Shown here one piece after another: positions 10,975 to 20,792 of a DNA stretch of 64,000 nucleotides. The notes beneath the pieces are model-generated. The model saw nothing but the letters and a program-made list of their open reading frames with translations. It searched no databases and had not been told where the DNA came from. Position 1 is the stretch's first letter. The number at the start of each line of letters is the position of its first letter. This stretch comes from Raphanus sativus (lineage: Eukaryota; Streptophyta; Magnoliopsida; Brassicales; Brassicaceae). Made by a program: the position numbers and the translations under genes. Location: contig NC_079514.1 in the NCBI RefSeq assembly GCF_000801105.2, positions 19,012,293 to 19,076,292 of the forward strand. Reading direction: 5' to 3'.

Positions 10975-11300
10975 GGTCCCTGCAAACATGGACCTAAGGT
11001 CTTAAAATCCTTCAAGCAATATCATGTCTCGACGAACCTGGACCTAAGGTCTTAAAATCCTTACCAAATCTCTAAGGTCTTAAAATCCTTACCAAATCTC
11101 TAAGGTTTTAAAATCCTTACCAAATCTCTAAGGTCTTAAAATCCTTACCAAATCTCCAAGGTCTTAAAATCCTTACCAAATCTCCAAGGTCTTAAAATCC
11201 TTATCAAATCTTCGAGGTCTTAAAATCCTCATCAAACCTCAGAAGGTCTTAAAATCCTAAGCAAATCTCAACGGGTCTTAAAATCCCACAAGCAAATTCA
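10975..11300 (+). repeat. 3' UTR tandem repeats of element A (about 28-bp units)
   Basis: About ten diverged copies of AAGGTCTTAAAATCCTTACC plus AAATCTCT. They are homologous to the short units at 7861-8060 in element B. The 50-bp unit of element B is absent here. Confidence 0.9.
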
Positions 11301-11662
11301 GGTTCCCAGGAACCCCCACCTAAGGTGTCCAGATTAAACTTAGGTTCCTAAAAACCCTAAGCTAATCCCAGTACTCCAAGATGTCCTCTTAAGGAACTAA
11401 AAGCGACCAAAGTCCTCCAGACTTATCATAAAATTCGATTATGATCAAGTTGTCATATTTCACGACTAAAGCCAAAAACTCAAAATGAAACGAAAACCAA
11501 GTTTGAAATTGAAAAAGGGTTTAAAAGCCTCCCCAGGCTAACAAAGATTCGAAGTGCAAACAGATAAAGGTTTAAAAGCCTCCTCAGGCTATAAGTCTTG
11601 GAAACAAATGAAACAAAGCCCATCGGGCAGAAATCTTAGAAAACATGAAAGAGCCTCAGCTC

Positions 11663-14162
11663 TTAAACTTCCTTGTCATCCGAGCTCTTCTCAGCTCCCT
11701 TACCAGCTGGATCTTCCTCCTCAGGAACCTCCTCCTCCATCTCCTTGTCGCTACCTCCAGAGGCGGTTTCGACTGGGGCTGAGTAAGAACCCACCAATCC
11801 TAAATTAGAACCAAACTCTCCAGAAAAGGAGAGATTAAACATATTAACCTCAAAAGTACCTGAGCTCTCAGAAAGTTGGGGAAGAGGGAGCTTGCCGATC
11901 GAGAAGTCCGAGACCTGAGCTTTCTCGTATGCTGCAACAGCTTCCGGCATTATTGCCACCAAGTGATCATACTCGTCTTGAGCACTCTTAATCTCGCCAT
12001 CCAGCATGTCTTTTAGGAGCTCGGTGTTGGCTTGAATCTCTTGAGCGTGAACCAGGAGGTCGACTTCGTCCTTCTTCTTGGAGAACTTCTCCTTAACAAC
12101 AAGCAGAATTTTGTTGTAGGCTTCGGCTACCTCCTTCTTTCCTCTCCGGACGGCTAGCCTGACCTCAGCTTCCTTGTTCTTCTGGCTGTTCTGAGATGTG
12201 GAAATCAGTTCCTTGACTTGATACTCGGCTATCTTCCGAGCAGCATCCAACTCCCCAATCTTCCTATTTTTCACCTGGAGGTCAATCAGCTGGCTCTCGA
12301 TCGTCCCTTGCTGAGCATCACACTTAGAGCCAAGTCTCTTCACCTCGGCTTAATGATCCGAGATCAGAGCCCGAGTCTGGTTGAGCTCAGTCTTGTTGGC
12401 CTTGACTAATTCAGTGACCTGGGCTAATTCCTCAGCACTAGGGACATTGTGTACAGCGTCCTCAAACTTGAACTGAGCTCTGTTGATAGCACCAGCCAGC
12501 TGCAGAAAACGGAAAACGATTTAGCAAAATCTTCCAAAGAAAAAGCTGAAAAATGAAATAAACTTCATACCTGACCCATGTGATGAGCAATATCGACGTA
12601 CTCATCCTTGTGCGTGAGATTAGAGATCGAGGGGAGGGAACACCCGGGACTCTTCATGTGCCTCATCAGAGTAGCCAAACCCCACGGATCGTCCAAAACC
12701 GATCCAGGCTTCGAATGAGCAAAGTTCCAGCCAACAGTTCCTCCTCTAGAGGAGGAGGAGGAAGACCTCGAAGGTCTGTCAACCTGGTCAGTTCGGGACC
12801 TCTTGTTCCTCGGAGGCTCAAACTCCGGAGGATCCCTCACTATTTGAGGATCAGCCTCAGTCATCGGGACCTCGGAGGGAAGGCCAACTTCCTGAACCTT
12901 AGGCTCCGAAGAGCCAACATCTTTAGCAGGAGCAGAGCCTCCTTCATCAAGAACCTCCTTCACAGAGTCAAGGAAGGATCCTCCCTGGTTCTTGTCACTC
13001 CCTCTAGAGGAGCTGGCAGCCTTGGTCGATCTACCCCTGGAACGGAAGGAAGGTTGAATTGGCATCTTCTGTGATTGAGTCTTCGAGGAAGTACTTGCTC
13101 CGGAGGAAACTTCGAGAACGGAATCACCTTCAGAAACTAAGACATGAAAAAGATTCATTAATCGCGTGAGACAAATTCGGATAGTAAAAATCATGAATTA
13201 AGAATAAAAGGTTACCTTATAAACCAGCAACCGTCACTGAATCAGGGAAGGACGCCTGGTATCGTTCAGGAAACCTAGCTGATCCGACTCTTGAAGTGGT
13301 ATAAGCCCCCCAAGTGTTAGGACTATGCTGTAGCTTCCTGTAGAGAGCTCTAGTGAGTTTGCTAGATAACTTGACAGGATCTTTGATTTCTGCAAAAGGA
13401 GTCAAAAGACAATTAGCGTAACATGACAAACAAAGATAAACATGTGAGCATATCCCTAAAATCCTAACCGGAAATATCAGACCACGAGTTCCTGAGGTCA
13501 CGGCCTACAGGAACCGTCGAAGGATTAATCTTGACATAAAAATACTTCCTACGCCAGTCATCATCACTGGCCGAGAACTTGAAAACGCCTAGCCCTGGAC
13601 GACAGGGGAGATAGTAGGTACCGCTCCCGCCATCCTTGGAGGTGCTCTCCTTTATCGAGAAGAGACTCATTAACTCAGATAGCCCAACGATAACTCCTTC
13701 CTCCTTGTCTCTAGTGATGAACCCGTTTATCACTCGGATGACCGACGGGCAAAGTTGAGGAAGAGCTAGCTGGTAATGATCTAAGAGATCCAGTAAAAGG
13801 GTAGGAAGAGGAAATCTAAGGTGGCACTTGGAGATATATTTTTCATGAACGCAGAACCAACCCTCCGGAGCGGTCTCGGGGTCCTCGTTTTCAGCACAAG
13901 CTCTAACAAGATCACTCTTGCCGTGAGCTTGAACGGCAAGATTGACAACGTCCTGACCCTTCAAAAGGGAAGGAAAGTGAGGACCGGAGGAGGCGTTCTT
14001 GCCGCCTTTCTTCTTCATTCTCTTAACTCGTGCTCCGATCGAGTCTTTACTCTTTTTCTTCTTGGCTTCCGTCATCTTCTCACCAGCTTCCCGTTTGACC
14101 TTCATAATACGGGCGCCGGAGGCTGAGATCTGAACTTCGCCGGAACCTTCTTTTCGACTCAT
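11663..14162 (-). pseudogene. Spliced antisense gene of element A (Transposase_28-like domain plus coiled coil)
   Basis: A gene on the strand opposite to the retroelement. My model has four exons, 14162-13469, 13389-13216, 13136-12571 and 12499-11663. All junctions are GT/AG and all phases agree, giving 756 codons. Exon 1 starts MSRKEGSG, is Lys-rich, then has the block HLRFPLPTLLLDLLDHYQLA near residues 110-130. That block resembles the 'putative gypsy type transposon' family (Pfam Transposase_28). Exon 3 is Ser-rich and basic; exon 4 is a long heptad-like coiled coil with an acidic tail. Two stops lie in frame: 13219-13217 and 12352-12350, both TAA. A minus-strand TATAAAG at 14384-14378 could be its promoter. 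Function unknown; extra antisense ORFs at this place are known in Tat elements. Confidence 0.75.
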
Positions 14163-14377
14163 GATAGTAAAGGAGAAGGAAAATAGGAAGCAAAAGAAGA
14201 AAATCGATCTAAGACAGAATCTCAGAGAGAAGTTCAGGATGAAGAACTAGATTGATCGAGAAGCGGATAAAAAAAATAATGACAAAAAACGGTAAAATAA
14301 AGGAAAGAGGGTGAATTACCTTGGAAACCGTCGAGAGGCGTGGAGGAAGTGGAGAGACAGGGAGTTAATTCTCTCAG

Positions 14378-14384
14378 CTTTATA
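14378..14384 (-). promoter_or_regulatory. Candidate TATA box of the antisense gene
   Basis: TATAAAG on the minus strand, 216 bp upstream of the ATG at 14162 and outside the 3' LTR. Position and sequence suit an RNA polymerase II promoter serving the antisense transcript; no transcript evidence is available here. Confidence 0.5.
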
Positions 14385-14599
14385 TCCCATCATGTCTCAA
14401 AAGTCGGGAATTGAATTTCAAACTCGCTTTAATCTAAAGCCGTCGATTTAGTTAAAGACAGATCACAGCCGTCCGATCGGATAAGAGTAAATGCGGTTGA
14501 GATAGCTAGTAATCATGATCTCAACAAGAGAATCTTGCTTGGGCGGCTAGGTCTAGCTCCCGAGAATAATGAAACCTCATCTCGAGAGCTGGGGGCAAC

Positions 14600-15150
14600 T
14601 GTTGGGCCCGAATATGGCCCGGGAGCTGATTATTCGATAATAAAAGATGATGATGGGCCGCGATAAGCCCATCGCGAGTTCGAAGTCTAAAGAGAGCTAA
14701 GCTAGAGCCGAAGGCTGAAAGCTAAGGATCCTAACTAAGGAGGTCACGACGAAGAGGAAGCTCACGTCACAACAAGAAGAAGCGCAGGACCCGGTCAAGG
14801 GGAAGCTGTTGCGGATTCCATCTCAAGTGGAGAAAATCCCGGAGGTCAGTTGGAGACAACTTAGAGAAGTCCAAGGCTATAAAAGGAGAGAGTCGAAGAC
14901 TAAGAAGAGGATCCCGATCCAACTCATATTTTTACTCAACATTCACCAAAACATTCTTATCATAATACTCTTGTAATCTTTATATTCATCGAGAGATACA
15001 TCTTCTTGTAACCATTCTTTTATCACATTATCAATACAAATCCAATTCATTCTATAAGTTCTTACGGGATTCAGCCCACGTTATCTTTCCCTAACCTTTC
15101 CTAAACATAAAACCTGATCTAAAATCTAGGTGTGAGTTTTACCCCTCACA
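14600..15150 (+). repeat. 3' LTR of element A
   Basis: TGTTGGGCCCG...CCCTCACA, 551 bp, preceded by GCTGGGGGCAAC as in element B. It is related to but clearly diverged from the LTRs of element B, so A and B are different subfamilies. TATAAAAG at 14878-14885 is the likely LTR TATA box. The five bases after it, ATCAT (15151-15155), should be the target duplication of element A; the other copy is outside the window. Confidence 0.9.
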
Positions 15151-15151
15151 A

Positions 15152-16449
15152 TCATGCCGCTGCTGCAATAATGCATGCTGCTGTCTTGGCTAGTAACTCT
15201 TGCGTGTCTTCTTGTAGGAATCTTTGCCTTCTTGTTGCCGCTTCCGTAGGGTCAGGGCAGCTCAGATACAAGTTTGTCGCTTCTTGAATCTCTGCTAGAA
15301 CTTCTTCTGTAGAAGGAACCTGAGCAATTGGGACAACGTCATGCTGGAGATCTAGTTGCTTTGAGGATAGAGGGGATATGGCTGATTCATTTTGCTGAGG
15401 TGTAGATCGCTTCACTCTCCAGAAGGTTTCTTCTTTGTCGGGGAAGAGCGATCTCCTTCTGAGGGTTCCTTCTCTGTTTTTGTTTCTCTGAGTTATGAAA
15501 GGGGGAGATGGGTACACTGTATGTCTCCTTCTCTCAGGACCTTGCGTTGGTTGTTTCTTCTCCTGGTTGTCGAGGATATATGGTGGAAGGGGGGGGGGGG
15601 GGGGGAGGGGCGCGAGTGTGTCTTGTACTAACTCTATCTCCAAAATCTCTACCGTGCCTGTCCACCCTGTTTTGGAAGTTCGTGGGGGGGCTGACTCCTG
15701 GCTCCCTTACGTAAGTCTTGCGCTTGCTTCCTGACTCCCTCAGCTCGGGGTCTCATCGTTAGAGAAGGCGAATCTGGAGAGTGTTGTTTGTAGTCAAGTC
15801 TGTTGTTAACCTCCTGTGTTGCTTTCTCCTGCTTCTCTGGGCATTCGTAGCTCATGTGGGTGAGGCAAGAGCAGTAGGAGCAATGGTTCTCAAGCCGTTC
15901 GTACTCCAAGGTCAGTTTGTATTCCTCTCCTGACCCAAACTCCAGTATAGTCTCTTTTATGAGTGGTTGTAGTCCGTTGACCAGAACTCTTGTTCTTGCA
16001 GATGTCTTTGTAAGCTCTTGGCCCTCGTAAGCTCCGAGTTTTTTACCCACGTTAAAGACCATGGTTTCGTGCCAGTAATGAAGGGGAAGTCCCTTTATGG
16101 AGACCCAGAAGGGAATCATGGAGGGGAAGGAGTCTGAGATGACTGGTTCCCAGCGTTGGAGGATAACCATCCAATAGTTGTGGTGGTATGGTCTGTTATC
16201 TAGCACCAATTGGAGATCCTCCTCGTCCTCAAAGCGGAACTGGAAGCAGTCATGACCCAAGTCAGATCATGTTACTGTTCCACGAGTGTTCCATTTGCCA
16301 GACAGGACTGGAATGAGTGATCTGATGCGTTGCTCTCGAGGGTTTGTGACCCTCCCGATAAGTGTGAGAGCATTTTCTCGGATCAGAGAGGCGTTATCCA
16401 AAGGTGGGGCTCTGATTCGCTTGATGTTTTTTTGGTTTGAATCTTGCAT
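15152..16449 (-). pseudogene. DUF4283 / CCHC zinc-knuckle protein, cut by element A
   Basis: Starts at 16449 (MQDSNQKNIKRI). Residues about 25-180 resemble DUF4283: FQFRFEDEEDLQLVLDNRPY, then WMVILQRWEP and IPFWVSIKGLPLHYW. A zinc knuckle C-x2-C-x4-H-x4-C follows (CSYCSCLTHMSYEC). This pair is common in plant LINE ORF1 proteins and in related crucifer zinc-knuckle genes. An in-frame TGA at 16266-16264 splits it. A frame change separates the part ending near 15649 from the Pro/Ser-rich tail (15643-15152), which contains a 17-base C run on the coding strand. Reading stops at 15154-15152, exactly beside the LTR, so its 3' part was displaced leftwards out of the window by element A. Confidence 0.75.
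15589..15605 (+). repeat. 17-base homopolymer G run
   Basis: Seventeen consecutive G, then A, then GGGG, inside the DUF4283 gene (encoding a run of Pro on the minus strand). Long G runs are rare in plant DNA and prone to slippage and to read error, so the frame across it is unreliable. Confidence 0.9.
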
Positions 16450-17470
16450 AATGTCCTTCCCTTTCCTTCCTTAGTAAAGCGTCTTTCCATTGCAGGTAGG
16501 ATCGTTAATTGACGGTGAGACTGTGAAGGAAGTGTGCAAAGTTGTAACAGCAAGCCGGAGATCTGGATTACAAGCTTCGAAGACGAAAAGGTTGAGTATG
16601 AAACTTGTTGAAGAACTTGTGTAGGACGCTACTTCAGGTAACAAAATAGGGTTTCCACAAGGGTGTTGTGAACAAACCAGTGGGTTCATCCTGTCTTGCC
16701 AAAGAAGTGAGTTGTCACTTTCGTAGCAGCGTTCAGCGTGTCCTCTGAAAGCTCTTTGCCTCGTTACTCGTGCCTGGGAGAGAAATCTCGACCAGCGTCT
16801 GTTTATCAGTTATTTACAGTTAATATTTTGGTGATTTTTGTTTGTTCGAAGAAAAAAATCAGTGTGGCATACTAGCTTGTTTTCATTCATCATAGATAAG
16901 ATGGACCATATTCTTTAAAAGTTTGATGCTGTTGATAGTGTCTAAAATCCATAAATGAAATATTAAATGAAATTGATGTGGATGAAAAGATATAGGTTAG
17001 GTTTTTCTGGAAAAAATGAAAATATATTAAATTTAGTTTTCGTAAAAAATACAAACTTATTACAGATGAAACCTTAAAATCAAAGTGTAAATCATCACTA
17101 ACAATGGATCGGATATGAAGTAATCAAACCAGTTAGCTAACAAATGCCCCCACAATATTTAAGATTATTACTAATTATCACTCGAGAGTGAAGATATAAT
17201 TTAGATGAAGAAAGCTCATAATTTTTTTCTTGATGAAATTTGAAATGTACTGATCAAACTATAACTCATTTACAAAAGGATGAAAGTGAACATAGCTTAA
17301 AGAACCAAACGAAAGCTGTAACAAGTATGCTAAGTAAGTGTATTATGATTGAGAACCAAACACTTCAAACCAGTGTCTCAAAAGATCCTCTATTTTGTGA
17401 AGAGATCTAATATTCATGATAAGCCTTGTTGATGACTTTTATAAGTTGAACAGTCGTTTGGATACCTTAG
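16450..17470. other. AT-rich spacer without a recognised gene
   Basis: Bases 16471-16689 have a short minus-strand open frame upstream of the DUF4283 gene that resembles nothing I know; it may be leader sequence of that gene. From 16800 onward the DNA is AT-rich with stops in all frames. Confidence 0.6.
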
Positions 17471-17772
17471 AGCATTTCCAATGTATGCTTCTATGTTTTC
17501 CTCTAGAATAAAGATCTCTATTATAGAAGTAGTTTTGCTCCAATATATCTTTCTATAATAGAGTTCCTCTATTTTAGAGAAAAATATAGAATAATATTAC
17601 GTTTTGTCTTTATATTTAGAGGTGAAAATAATATTTTTTCTATATTTTCCCTTATAAATAGAAAAATTCTATTATAAATGCATATATTGGAGTAAATCCA
17701 CATATACAATCGAGATTTTCTATTTTAGAAAAAAAATATAGATATTAAAATAGAGGTGGGTTGGAGATGGTA
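17471..17772. mobile_element. Tourist-like MITE (candidate)
   Basis: About 300 bp flanked by imperfect inverted ends: GAGCATTTCCAA at the left and TTGGAGATGGTA at the right (9 of 12 match on reversal). TTA lies directly outside both ends, the duplication typical of PIF/Harbinger-type MITEs. The interior is AT-rich with repeated CTCTATTNTAGA motifs and no coding frame. Confidence 0.6.
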
Positions 17773-17861
17773 TTAATAGATGTCGCCATATTAACCTCAA
17801 TTATTAAACTGGTTTTATTTTTCAGTCTATAATCTCCACATACTTGCATTTTAGAGTTTAA

Positions 17862-18578
17862 CTAGATTTTGACCCGCGCTTTTAAAGCGCGGATTTATGT
17901 TTGGTGAAAATTTTATATAATCACATTTATATAATCCATCTTGTATATGTATTTATATAATCCGTCTCATATATGTATTTTATATCCAGATTTATGTTCG
18001 GTAAAACTATATTATACATGTATTTTTAGGTTTTTAATTTTGAATTAGATATTTTAAATATAAATCAATATAACAGTTTTATAGTTTTGATCGGTGTTTT
18101 GAAATTCGATTGAGACCTGCGGTTGAACGGATTACCGGTTGATCAAAGATAAATTCAGTTCGGGTTTGAAAAAAAAAACAAAATTTAAAAATCCAATAAA
18201 AACTACTAAAATCGAAATCCAGTTACCGGTTGAACCAATAAACAATTTTTATTTTTTATAAATAATTTTTGTTAGATAGTTGGGATTATATTTAGGAAAA
18301 AGCGGTTTAAAACCAAACCATTAAATAGTTTGAGAAAAAATGATGCAGTTTCAAACATGTCCGGTTGGAAAAATATTAAAATGATACAGTATCAAACACG
18401 GAATAATTACATACCAAAATTGAATTAGGAAATCGGTGGTTAATGACAAACCAAAAACAATTAAAAAAGAAACCAGTGCAAAATGTCCAAAATGTCATTA
18501 ATGAATACAAAAGAAAGCCTTTTTAATAAAGGTAAACAAAGTAAAAATCCAAATGTCATTGTACTTTAATAGTATAGA
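17862..18578 (-). mobile_element. Small non-autonomous Helitron (717 bp)
   Basis: Reading the minus strand, it starts TCTATACTATTAAAG (18578 downwards), the usual crucifer Helitron 5' end. It finishes with a GC hairpin (17892-17874, CCGCGCTTT/AAAGCGCGG) about ten bases before CTAG (17865-17862). It lies between A and T on the minus strand, the normal Helitron target. No Rep/helicase sequence inside, so movement would need enzymes from another copy. Bases 18061-18400 contain no gene. Confidence 0.85.
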
Positions 18579-18859
18579 TTCGAGGTTTATGATAGATACG
18601 ACATAAATCTTTTACAAACCACTATCATTTCATTGTTACTTGCAAACTTGACATTGATATAGGGCCTAAAGTAGTTGCTCAAAAAAAAAAAGATATAGGG
18701 CCTAAAGTAAACGTAAATGGACCTACTTTCCTTTTTATTAAACCGGACATGTTTCTTTATCAAACCGGGCCTGCTTTCTCGCAGAAACGCAACGTCTTCT
18801 TGAATCCTTCGTCTCTCCGAGCGAGTGAGAGAGAAAAAAAGGAAAGCTCAGCCTCCGCC

Positions 18860-20221
18860 ATGGCCTTTCGCAGCGCACCGGCGCAATTAAGCTTTCCATC
18901 ATCTTTCACAACCATCTCCGTCGCGCCACGCCGCTTCAGCGTTAGAATGTCCAACCAGTCACCAAAAACCATCTTCACCTCCGCCACAAAGCTACTCTGG
19001 GGCCCATCTCTCCCTCCGGGTCTACTCATCTCTACCGCTCGAACAGCCTGGACCACCGTCTGGCAGCTCATGATGACCCAGCTCGCTCCATCGGACTCAT
19101 CCGGGTCATACACCCGACCCACTTCCCAATTCCGCCTCAACCCGACCCAATTCCCTTCCGCCGCTTCTTCGGAGCTCCATCTCTACGTCGGGCTCCCTTG
19201 CCCTGGGCTCACCGAGCTCTAATAGTACGCGCTCTCAAGGGCTTAGACGACGCCGTATCTGTTTCAATCGCATCACCGGGTCAAGACGGTTCGTGGGAGT
19301 TCAAGGATAACAATATCCCGATCAAGGATAAGGATAAACTTATCCCCGGTTTGGATAAGGTTAACCGGTGTCGGAATCTGAAGGAAGTGTACAAATCGAG
19401 AACCGGTGGTTATGATGGGAGATGTACAGTTCCGATGCTGTGGGACTCGAGGAAGAAAGATGTGCTCTGTAACGAAAGCTACGATATCATCGAGTTCTTC
19501 AACTCGGGTCTTAACGAATTCGCCACAAACCCTAGCTTGGATCTCACGCCACCAGAATTGAAAGGAAAGATTGAAACTTGGAATCAGATTGTGTACCCTA
19601 AGGTTAACAATGGCGTTTACAGGTAACAAACCACTACTTGTTGATCTTGCAATTTTGCTGCTAAAGTGTATGGCTTTTTTGTGTGAAAGGTGTGGATTTG
19701 CGCAGAGTCAAGAAGCGTATGATGGAGCAGTGAATGAACTTTTTGATACCTTTGATGAGATTGAAGATCACTTGGGTAGTAACAGATATTTGTGTGGAGA
19801 AAGGTTGACACTGGCTGATGTATGTCTATTCACAACTCTGATTCGCTTTGATCCTGTTTACAACATTCTCTTCAAATGCACCAAGAAAAAGCTCGTTGAG
19901 TACCCTAATCTCTACGGCTATTTGCGCGATATTTACCAAGTATGTCCCTAAACCAAGGTTTATTATTATCTTCTTTGCTTACTGGTGTGTGTTCCGAAGT
20001 GCGTTTTCATTCTGCGTTTGTTGTTGTAAAAACAGATTCCTGGTGTTGCCGCTACTTGTGATATTCCCGCTATAATGGATGGGTACTACAAAACGCTATT
20101 TCCTCTAAACGCAAGTGGAATCCAACCGGCCATTTCTTTATCTGGCGATCAAGATTCTCTCTTGATTCCCCATCACAGAGACTCCGTGGGTAAAGCCGTT
20201 CAAGCACAGCATGCGGTTTAG
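18860..20221 (+). pseudogene. Xi-class glutathione transferase / glutathionyl-hydroquinone reductase-like gene with active-site frameshift
   Basis: Predicted role: glutathione-dependent reduction of glutathionyl-quinones. Three exons, 18860-19622, 19690-19939 and 20036-20221, all GT/AG. The N-terminal 60 residues are Ser/Thr/Arg-rich with few acidics, suiting a plastid transit peptide. Domains: thioredoxin-like fold with the Cys-Pro catalytic site at 19199-19204, NESYDIIEFFNS near 19470, then a helical domain ([20 protein letters not shown]). Exon 1 is one base short just after the catalytic Cys-Pro (about 19202-19207). Everything upstream is in one frame, everything downstream in the next, and a stop follows at once. 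With that base present the model is exactly 400 codons and all phases close. Recent pseudogene or a sequencing error in a C/T/G-run. An in-frame ATG also exists at 18749. Closest known gene from memory: At5g44000. Confidence 0.85.
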
Positions 20222-20792
20222 AACGGTGGAAAACTGTACCTAGTCGATGTGTACAAATATATGTAATGAACCAAAGCTCTGGTTGTGTTCTGAACTGTAG
20301 ATCACCCTTGTACATGAAGAGAAGTGAAGGGTTCTACAAATACTTTTAATGGGAGCCTCATCTTTTGAGTTGAGATCACTATCAGTATTCTCTTCTAAAT
20401 CATGAATTGGAATAGATATGTTTAAGGTCAAACCATAATCATGTATAAACAGAGAGGTTTTTTATGGTTAAACCAAAGCCATAGAGCCATTAGAACCTAA
20501 GTTAAGATATACGCAAAAGCCTGTTATCACAAAATATTAAGACAAGCATCATCCTCGACTAATCTAACCCCTAAGATGGACGGACCCACCGACCAAGTTT
20601 GCTTATTTGCTTTGTCGGATTGACAATAAAAGAGTTTTTTTGTCAATACATTCACAAAAGAGACTGGACCATCACACATCTTCAAAAACTAACACTGAGC
20701 TCTCTCATGCTCTCTTCTTCGACTTCTTGCTTTCTGCACCATCAGAGAATTGATTATTAGTTACAAACAAAAGTCAAGAGTTCAAGTATCAA
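20222..20792. other. Spacer between convergent GST and SUVR2-like genes
   Basis: 571 bp holding the two 3' UTRs tail to tail. AATAAA-like and TTTTTGT-rich stretches around 20620-20640 could serve as poly(A) signals. No coding frame supported. Confidence 0.6.

Larger units (their letters stand above)
1..15150 (+). mobile_element. Tat-lineage Ty3/gypsy element A (3' portion), interrupted by element B
   Basis: This is the outer element of the left nest. Bases 1-213 match the region between RNase H and integrase of element B (compare about 5870-6085), and the sequence resumes at 9502 with the start of integrase, so element B landed between those two domains. After integrase come a tandem-repeat 3' region (about 10975-11300), a spliced antisense gene (11663-14162), a purine-rich tract (around 14589-14597) and the 3' LTR (14600-15150). 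The 5' LTR, gag, protease and RT lie left of the window. The order integrase, repeats, antisense gene, 3' LTR is the layout known for Tat-lineage plant elements with extra ORFs. Confidence 0.85.

Noticed and set aside
19273..19629. Minus-strand open frame across the GST exon
   Set aside because: Shadow of the plus-strand coding exon, which has splice sites and conserved motifs.
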